Positions 58,910 to 64,000 of a DNA stretch of 64,000 nt are shown here, in pieces. Source of the stretch: Flaviflexus huanghaiensis. Lineage in GTDB: Bacteria > Actinomycetota > Actinomycetes > Actinomycetales > Actinomycetaceae. The translations under genes were made by a program, and so were the position numbers. Each line of letters starts with the position of its first letter. Within the stretch, counting starts at the first letter, position 1. The DNA lies in NCBI RefSeq assembly GCF_014118685.1, contig NZ_JACFAK010000008.1:78926-142925 (forward strand), in the 5' to 3' direction. The notes under the pieces were generated by a model. That model was not told the DNA's origin, ran no database searches, and was given only the letters and a program-made list of their open reading frames with translations.

Positions 58910-58938
58910 CCCCGGTTCTCTCCTGTAGCTGTGCGCGG

Positions 58939-60198
58939 CTAGAGAATGACGCCGAGCGGCCGCATAATCCGCTCGAGAATGCGAGCGAAACGCGGACGGT
59001 TCTCCCACATCTCGGCGGTCAGCTCGCTCGAGTTCGTCATGTCGAGTTCAAAGATTGTCTCGAGATCGTCGGCGTGCGAATCGGAGTAGATCTCGGCGTT
59101 GATCTCGTAGTTCCCCCGCATCGACAAAGCATCAATATTCGCCGTGCCGACCGTGCTCCATCGGCTGTCAACTGTCATCGTCTTCGAATGGACCATGGCG
59201 CCCTGGTAAAGGAAGATCCGCACCCCCGCGTCGAGCAACGCCTTGTACGAGGGGCGGCCGGCCCAGTCCGCGACAATGTGGTTCGAATACTCTGGGATGA
59301 GGACGCGAACATCGACGCCTCGGCGGGCGGCCGCGATGAGAGCCTCTTGAAGGTCGCGGTCGGGGATGAAGTAGCCCATTGTGATCCACGCATGGGACGA
59401 CGCTCGGTCGAGCGCACCCAGGTAGATTGACCGAATCGGATACGACAGCCGTGACGGGAGGTTCTGCACCGCGCGCACCCTCGCATCCCACTCCGGATTG
59501 CCGCGGTCCGTTAACCTCTTTGCCCCGCGTGTGCGATGACCGTTCCACATGTCGATGAAAGCGTTCTCCAACTCCCATGTCTGGGGACCAATCATGCGAA
59601 TGTGGGTGTCGCGCCAGTGATCGGCATAGAGCTGGCCGATGTTGTAGCCGCCGACGAATGAGATCGTCGAATCGATGATGAGTAGCTTGCGGTGATCGAG
59701 GCCCGACTGCCGGACCAGACCGAAGATCCTGCCAAAATGGATGAAGGGGAAGCGGCGGACATGGAGGTTATCTATCGCTGGGAAATAGCGAAACCGCGGG
59801 TCCTGGTTGAGATTGCCGAACACGTCAACGATGACGTAGGTGGCCACACCGCGCCTGGCGGCTCTGATGATCGCGTCGCGAAAGCGTTGCCCGACCGCAT
59901 CGGCCTTCCAAATATACGTTTCGAAGTAGACGCTGTGCTCAGCAGACTCAATCGCCTCGAGCATGTCTTCATAGAGATCGTGGCCGAACGTATAGGTCGT
60001 CACCTTCGTATTCGCGACTCGGGCATGTCTCGGCGGGAGGTGCGGAAACTCTCCGGTAGCAGGCTCGCGTCGCTTCCGCCGCTCATCGATCGCGATGACA
60101 AGGCTGACCGCCGTCGCCTGAAGTGCGAACGTGATGGCGATCCCCGCCTTGATACCACGCCAGAGGCGGGCCATCGACGGCACGGGGTATCTGCTCAT
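58939..60198 (-). CDS. Cardiolipin synthase-like phospholipase D protein
   Basis: A 419-residue protein with one N-terminal membrane anchor (AGIAITFALQATAVSLVIAI) and two HKD active-site motifs, DHRKLLIIDSTISFVGGYN and VHSKTMTVDSRWSTVGTANID. This is the layout of Cls-type cardiolipin synthases, which join phosphatidylglycerols. A different phospholipid or a nucleic acid substrate cannot be excluded. It lies convergent with ligA (29-bp gap) and divergent from gatC. Confidence 0.88.
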   Translation of the reverse strand: MSRYPVPSMARLWRGIKAGIAITFALQATAVSLVIAIDERRKRREPATGEFPHLPPRHARVANTKVTTYTFGHDLYEDMLEAIESAEHSVYFETYIWKADAVGQRFRDAIIRAARRGVATYVIVDVFGNLNQDPRFRYFPAIDNLHVRRFPFIHFGRIFGLVRQSGLDHRKLLIIDSTISFVGGYNIGQLYADHWRDTHIRMIGPQTWELENAFIDMWNGHRTRGAKRLTDRGNPEWDARVRAVQNLPSRLSYPIRSIYLGALDRASSHAWITMGYFIPDRDLQEALIAAARRGVDVRVLIPEYSNHIVADWAGRPSYKALLDAGVRIFLYQGAMVHSKTMTVDSRWSTVGTANIDALSMRGNYEINAEIYSDSHADDLETIFELDMTNSSELTAEMWENRPRFARILERIMRPLGVIL

Positions 60199-60281
60199 GG
60201 TCCGTATTGTACGGTCAACGAGTGCCGAGCGTTACGAGATGCGAATCAGAAGGAGACGCACGTCCGTATTAGACTGTCCCC

Positions 60282-60581
60282 ATGTCGTCTATCTCTATCG
60301 ACGAGGTCGCCCGCGTGGCGGCACTCGCGCGCATTGCCCTGACCGAGGAGGAGATCGAAAGATTCTCGGGCGAGCTGGCTGTCATCGCCGACGCCGTCGC
60401 CACGGTCTCCGAGGTCGCCACCCCGGACATCCCGGCAACCTCACATCCGATTCCGCTGGCCAACGTCATGCGAGACGATGAGGTGACCGACTGCCTGGAC
60501 CCAGAGGAGTTCCTCAGCCAGGCACCCGCAAGCGAGGACGGCAAGTTCCTCGTCCCGCAGATCCTGGGGGAGGACGTATGA
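60282..60581 (+). CDS. gatC: Asp-tRNA(Asn)/Glu-tRNA(Gln) amidotransferase subunit C
   Basis: A 99-residue subunit that stabilises GatA and links it to GatB. It shows the family features [27 protein letters not shown] and a C-terminal LVPQILGE. It starts the gatCAB operon and overlaps gatA by ATGA. Confidence 0.93.
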   Translation: MSSISIDEVARVAALARIALTEEEIERFSGELAVIADAVATVSEVATPDIPATSHPIPLANVMRDDEVTDCLDPEEFLSQAPASEDGKFLVPQILGEDV

Positions 60582-62074
60582 CGCAGCTTCTGCAGAAATC
60601 AGCTCTTGAGCTCGCCGACATGCTCGCAGCCGGCGAGCTCACATCGGTCGAGCTCACGCGCGCCACACTCGATCGCATAGAGAAGCTCAACCCGACGATT
60701 AATGCCTTTCTTCACGTCGACGCCGAGTCCGCACTCGAGACAGCGCGTGAAGTTGATGAGAAGCGCGCTCGCGGAGAACAGCTCGGCAGGCTCGCTGGCG
60801 TGCCTATAGCTATCAAGGACAACCTCGTCATGCGAGGAGTGCCGACGACATGTGGATCGAAGATGCTTGAGGGCTGGATCCCTCCCTACGACGCAACAGT
60901 TGTCATCAAGATCCGCGAGGCTGGCATGCCGATCGTCGGCAAGACGAACATGGATGAGTTCGCGATGGGGTCGTCGACTGAGCACTCGGCCTTCGGACCG
61001 ACAAGGAACCCATGGGACACGGAGCGGATCCCTGGCGGTTCGGGTGGCGGTAGTGCCGCGGCGGTCGCTGCCTTCATGGTCCCCCTCGCGCTCGGCTCCG
61101 ACACGGGCGGCTCAATCAGGCAACCCGGGTCTGTGACCGGAACTGTCGGCGCGAAGCCAACTTACGGTGCAGTGTCGCGCTACGGTCTCATCGCCATGGC
61201 ATCCTCGCTCGACCAGGTCGGTCCTGTCGCTCGGACAGTCGCCGACGCGGCGGCCCTGCAGGAGATCATTGGCGGCCACGACCCGGCCGACTCAACCTCG
61301 CTCGACGCACCGGTCCCCGCACTCGAGACTGCTGTTCGTAGCATGAGCTCCGATCTCTCCGGGTTGAAGATCGGAATCGTCGAGCAGATGTCGGAAGACG
61401 GTTTTGAGTCCGGAGTGCGGGAAGAGTTCAATGCCGCGGTCGGCCGTCTTGAAGCGGCTGGCGCAGAGATTGCCACAGTCTCGTGCCCGTCGTTCGACCA
61501 CGCTCTCGCCGCGTACTACCTCATCATGCCCGCCGAAGTCTCATCGAACATGGCACGATTCGACGGCATGAGATACGGGCTCCGCGTTGAGCCCGACGAG
61601 GGCCCGATCACCGCTGAGCGCGTCATGGCGGAGAGCAGGGGCAAGGGTTTCGGCGCTGAAGTTAAGCGCCGCATTATCCTCGGCACCCACGTACTGGCCG
61701 CTGGTCACTACGACGAGTACTACGGCTCGGCGCAAAAGGTGCGCACCCTCGTCCAACGCGACCTCGAGGAGGCCTTTAGCAAGGTCGATGTCCTCGTGTC
61801 CCCGACGTCCCCGACGACAGCATTCCGGTTCGGAGAGAAGGTGGGGGATCCGATGGCGATGTACCTCAACGATCTCGCGACGATCCCTGCCAACCTCGCC
61901 GGCATTCCCGGCATCTCCGTACCCTGCGGTCTGGCAGACGGACTTCCCGTCGGCTTCCAGGTTATTGCCCCTGCTCACCGGGACGATCTCATGTACCAGG
62001 TCGCCGCTGCAGTGGAAGCCTCTGCAGGCGACATTCCGGGCATGTGCCCCGCCAAGGATTGGAAGGACAACTGA
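60578..62074 (+). CDS. gatA: Glutamyl-tRNA(Gln) amidotransferase subunit A
   Basis: A 498-residue amidase that releases ammonia from glutamine for transamidation. The Ser-cisSer-Lys triad is carried by IAIKDN (Lys), [13 protein letters not shown] and [12 protein letters not shown]. The presence of gatCAB means Gln-tRNA is probably made by the indirect route, as in most actinobacteria. Stop and gatB start overlap by one base (TGATG). Confidence 0.96.
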   Translation: MTQLLQKSALELADMLAAGELTSVELTRATLDRIEKLNPTINAFLHVDAESALETAREVDEKRARGEQLGRLAGVPIAIKDNLVMRGVPTTCGSKMLEGWIPPYDATVVIKIREAGMPIVGKTNMDEFAMGSSTEHSAFGPTRNPWDTERIPGGSGGGSAAAVAAFMVPLALGSDTGGSIRQPGSVTGTVGAKPTYGAVSRYGLIAMASSLDQVGPVARTVADAAALQEIIGGHDPADSTSLDAPVPALETAVRSMSSDLSGLKIGIVEQMSEDGFESGVREEFNAAVGRLEAAGAEIATVSCPSFDHALAAYYLIMPAEVSSNMARFDGMRYGLRVEPDEGPITAERVMAESRGKGFGAEVKRRIILGTHVLAAGHYDEYYGSAQKVRTLVQRDLEEAFSKVDVLVSPTSPTTAFRFGEKVGDPMAMYLNDLATIPANLAGIPGISVPCGLADGLPVGFQVIAPAHRDDLMYQVAAAVEASAGDIPGMCPAKDWKDN

Positions 62075-63567
62075 TGACGCAGCTTCTCGAATTCGCAGAG
62101 GTCGCCGAACGCTTCGACCCGGTCCTTGGCATTGAGGTCCACGTCGAGCTCGGCACCAAGACGAAGATGTTCGACGGTGCGCCGAACGAGTTCGGCGGTG
62201 TCCCGAACGCTCACGTCACCCCGTCCTCGCTCGGGCTGCCGGGCTCCCTACCGGTGCTCAACCGCCGGGCGGTTGAGTTCGCGATCAAGATCGGCCTCGC
62301 CCTTAACTGCTCCATTGCTGAGTCGTGTCGCTTCGCGAGGAAGAACTATTTCTACCCTGACCTGACGAAGAACTACCAGACGTCGCAGCACGATGAGCCG
62401 ATCGCCTTTGATGGGTGGGTCGATGTCAGGCTCGATGACGGCGAGATCGTCCGGGTCGAGATTGAACGCGCTCACATGGAGGAGGACGCCGGCAAGAACA
62501 GCCACGTCGGTGGCAGTGGCAGGATCCAGGGCGCTGACTATTCCCTCGTTGACTACAACCGCGCAGGGGTGCCGCTCGTCGAGATCGTCACGCGCCCAAT
62601 CCCTCACACCGGAGCCCGCGCCCCCGAGGTAGCAGCGGCGTACGTCAGGACCCTGCGGGACATCTTCCGTGCGCTCAACGTGTCCGAGGCTCGCATGGAG
62701 CAGGGTAACGTCCGCGCCGACATCAACCTTTCTCTGCGGGAAAGCCCGGAGTTACCGCTTGGCACTCGAACGGAGACGAAGAACGTCAACTCGTTCGCGT
62801 CGATCGAGCAAGCTGTGACGTTCGAAATGAGGAGGCAGGGCACAATTCTCGCTAGCGGCGGCACAATCACGCAGGAAACTCGGCACTTCCATGACGAAGA
62901 CGGGACGACCTCACCAGGCCGGGAAAAGTCTGATGCGGAGGACTACCGCTACTTCCCCGAACCGGACCTCGTACCCGTCGCGCCCTCGCGCCAGTGGGTT
63001 GAGGAAATCCGAACATCGTTACCGGAGCTTCCGCACGCGAAGAGGGAGCGTCTGCAGAAAGAGTGGGGGCTCACCGACCTCGAGCTGCGTGACCTCGTCA
63101 GCGCCCAAGCTCTCGATGTGGTCGAGAAGACGACGCTCGCTGGTGCTAGCCCCGCTGCCGCCCGCAAGTGGTGGATGGGCCTTATCGCACGCCATTGCAA
63201 CGAGCAGGGCATTGCGCTCGCAGATGCTCCCGTCACACCAGAACAGGTCGCGGAACTCGACAGTCTCGTTGAGTCCGGCAGGATTAACGACAAGCTCGCC
63301 AGGCAGGCACTGGAAGGCACGCTCGCCGGGGAAGGTTCCCCAGCTGAGGTCGTCGCCCAGCGTGGACTCGAGATCGTGTCTGATGACTCGGCGCTTGAAA
63401 AGGCAGTCGATGACGCAATCGCTGCTAACCCCGACATTGTCGACAAAATCCGCGGCGGCAAGGTACAGGCCGCTGGCGCTCTTGTCGGAGCGGTCATGAA
63501 GGCGACTCGCGGGCAGGCGGATGCCGCCAAGGTCCGCGACATCATCATGTCGCGCGTGGAGGTGTAG
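62074..63567 (+). CDS. gatB: Aspartyl/glutamyl-tRNA amidotransferase subunit B
   Basis: The 497-residue tRNA-binding kinase subunit of GatCAB that phosphorylates Glu-tRNA(Gln). It shows [43 protein letters not shown], the [13 protein letters not shown] block and a C-terminal YqeY-like tail ([24 protein letters not shown]). The start ATG 62074 follows GGAAGGA. Confidence 0.96.
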   Translation: MTQLLEFAEVAERFDPVLGIEVHVELGTKTKMFDGAPNEFGGVPNAHVTPSSLGLPGSLPVLNRRAVEFAIKIGLALNCSIAESCRFARKNYFYPDLTKNYQTSQHDEPIAFDGWVDVRLDDGEIVRVEIERAHMEEDAGKNSHVGGSGRIQGADYSLVDYNRAGVPLVEIVTRPIPHTGARAPEVAAAYVRTLRDIFRALNVSEARMEQGNVRADINLSLRESPELPLGTRTETKNVNSFASIEQAVTFEMRRQGTILASGGTITQETRHFHDEDGTTSPGREKSDAEDYRYFPEPDLVPVAPSRQWVEEIRTSLPELPHAKRERLQKEWGLTDLELRDLVSAQALDVVEKTTLAGASPAAARKWWMGLIARHCNEQGIALADAPVTPEQVAELDSLVESGRINDKLARQALEGTLAGEGSPAEVVAQRGLEIVSDDSALEKAVDDAIAANPDIVDKIRGGKVQAAGALVGAVMKATRGQADAAKVRDIIMSRVEV

Positions 63568-63587
63568 GCACAGCTAACGAAGGACGA

Positions 63588-63618
63588 GGAAGGACGGGGC
63601 GAGCGGCCCCGTCCTTCC
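63588..63618 (+). terminator. Strong terminator after gatCAB
   Basis: A perfect 13-bp stem (GGAAGGACGGGGC/GCCCCGTCCTTCC) with loop GAGCG, followed by TTTTT. It insulates the rRNA operon that follows. Confidence 0.95.
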
Positions 63619-63796
63619 TTTTTCGTTGGTAGTACGCGGTTTCTGGGGTGTGGTGGGGGTGTGTTAGGAGGGTCACGGTGGGTGGGTTTGACGGGGGTTG
63701 TGGTGGGGGTTTAAGTTTACGGGGTTGCTTCCGGCTGGTTCGGGAGGATCGCCTCTGGATCTTCGGGCTGGGTGGCGTGGATCATGTGGTCTGGGT

Positions 63797-63825
63797 TTGC
63801 CGGTCTTGGTCTGGTTCGTTAGGAT
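63797..63825 (+). promoter_or_regulatory. Probable rrn promoter
   Basis: TTGCCG and TAGGAT separated by 17 bp, about 145 bp before 16S. TAGGAT is a favoured actinobacterial -10. A second candidate is TTGACG at 63688 with TTAAGT 17 bp downstream. Confidence 0.65.
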
Positions 63826-63882
63826 GGAGAGGTTGCTCCGCGGGAGTTCTTCTGGTTTGGAAGTTCGTTTCGTTGTGGGTTG

Positions 63883-63908
63883 TTTGTTTTGAATCTCAAT
63901 AGTGTGTC
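63883..63908 (+). promoter_or_regulatory. rrn leader boxA-like antitermination element
   Basis: A stretch reading TTGTTTTGA then CTCAATAGTGTG closely resembles the conserved leader of mycobacterial rrn operons (TTTGAGAACTCAATAGTGTG). It probably serves the NusB/NusE antitermination complex. Confidence 0.6.
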
Positions 63909-63968
63909 GTTTTTTGTTTGATGATTTTTTGTTTTGTTTTTTTGGAGCTGTTTTGAGCTTCTCTGTTT

Positions 63969-64000
63969 TTTGCGGAGAGTTTGATCCTGGCTCAGGACGA
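63969..64000 (+). rRNA. 16S rRNA, 5' end only
   Basis: GGAGAGTTTGATCCTGGCTC followed by AGGACGA is the universal 5' end of actinobacterial 16S rRNA. The exact mature 5' base is uncertain by a few nt. The gene continues beyond the window. Confidence 0.95.

Larger units (their letters stand above)
63619..63968 (+). promoter_or_regulatory. rRNA operon promoter and leader region
   Basis: About 350 bp without a gene, strongly biased to G and T on the plus strand. It contains a G-run cluster (63680-63709), a good promoter at 63797-63825, a conserved leader element at 63883-63908, and a T-rich stretch just before 16S. Short plus-strand reading frames here are compositional artefacts. Confidence 0.75.

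Noticed and set aside
63648..63902. 84-codon Gly/Trp/Val-rich plus-strand frame before 16S
   Set aside because: It arises from the GT-rich rRNA promoter and leader; no start signal and overlaps promoter elements.

Overview
This 64 kb window is chromosomal DNA of a high-GC Gram-positive bacterium. The actinobacterial markers are the GlgE maltosyl-transfer pathway, a WhiB1-type Fe-S regulator next to a PdtaS-type histidine kinase, UvrD2, a UPF0182 giant membrane protein, an RskA-type anti-sigma factor, an HspR-type CTTGAGT/CTCAAG operator and an actinobacterial rRNA leader. Pyruvate formate-lyase, compact overlapping operons and a GT-rich rRNA leader point to a facultatively anaerobic Actinomycetaceae-like organism. 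That family-level placement is inference.

Layout. (1) 0.5-3.7 kb: a PLD-helicase-DUF3427 protein, possibly defence-related. (2) 3.8-15.2 kb, minus strand: an alpha-glucan block. glgE, treS and an in-frame fusion of maltokinase with branching enzyme form one overlapping operon that converts trehalose to maltose, maltose-1-phosphate, linear glucan and branched glucan. glgX and trpS follow beyond a small lipoprotein gene. (3) 15.3-20.2 kb, plus strand: etfB-etfA-cysteine desulfurase-mnmA-nudC with overlapping or abutting ends, followed by a two-repeat CRISPR-like remnant. (4) 20.4-29.8 kb: uvrD2, a ThiF-like protein, a DUF2342 zinc-metalloprotease-like protein, a PDZ/Lon-type secreted protease, a PPA1309-like protein and UPF0182, an order that resembles the mycobacterial nudC-uvrD2 region. 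(5) 29.9-31.3 kb: initiator tRNA-Met with an IS481-family element inserted exactly after its CCA end, separating it from its terminator.

(6) 31.4-33.8 kb, minus strand: a fasciclin lipoprotein, ECF sigma, RskA anti-sigma and DoxX cell-envelope stress operon with a SigK-like promoter. The fasciclin/sigma junction is damaged. (7) 34.2-39.1 kb: an IdeR/DtxR-controlled YclNOPQ-like siderophore importer plus a siderophore-interacting reductase; two of the importer genes carry single-base frameshifts. (8) 39.1-41.5 kb: a persulfide-response operon with a CsoR/CstR-type operator, CoA-disulfide reductase-rhodanese, a DUF2892 membrane protein and a CsoR-family repressor that lacks the copper-ligand histidine. 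(9) 41.6-46.1 kb: a miniature RIC/hemerythrin-like gene behind an FNR-like box, a lytic transglycosylase and pflB-pflA.

(10) 46.1-56.3 kb: an HD hydrolase, an FtsX/MacB-type ABC transporter, thyA-folA, hsp20 under a textbook promoter plus HAIR operator, OsmC, DUF2505, pdtaS, whiB1, a small membrane protein and a YedK/HMCES DNA-protein crosslink enzyme. (11) 56.5-64 kb: ligA with an extra insertion, a cardiolipin-synthase-like PLD protein, gatCAB, a strong terminator, then a very GT-rich rRNA promoter/leader and the first ~30 nt of 16S rRNA.

Most of the window is ordinary chromosomal core. The points that most deserve a second look are the Mak-GlgB fusion, the CstR-like regulon, the miniature RIC gene, the IS at the fMet tRNA end, the CRISPR-like pair and the cluster of frame disruptions at 33-37.5 kb.
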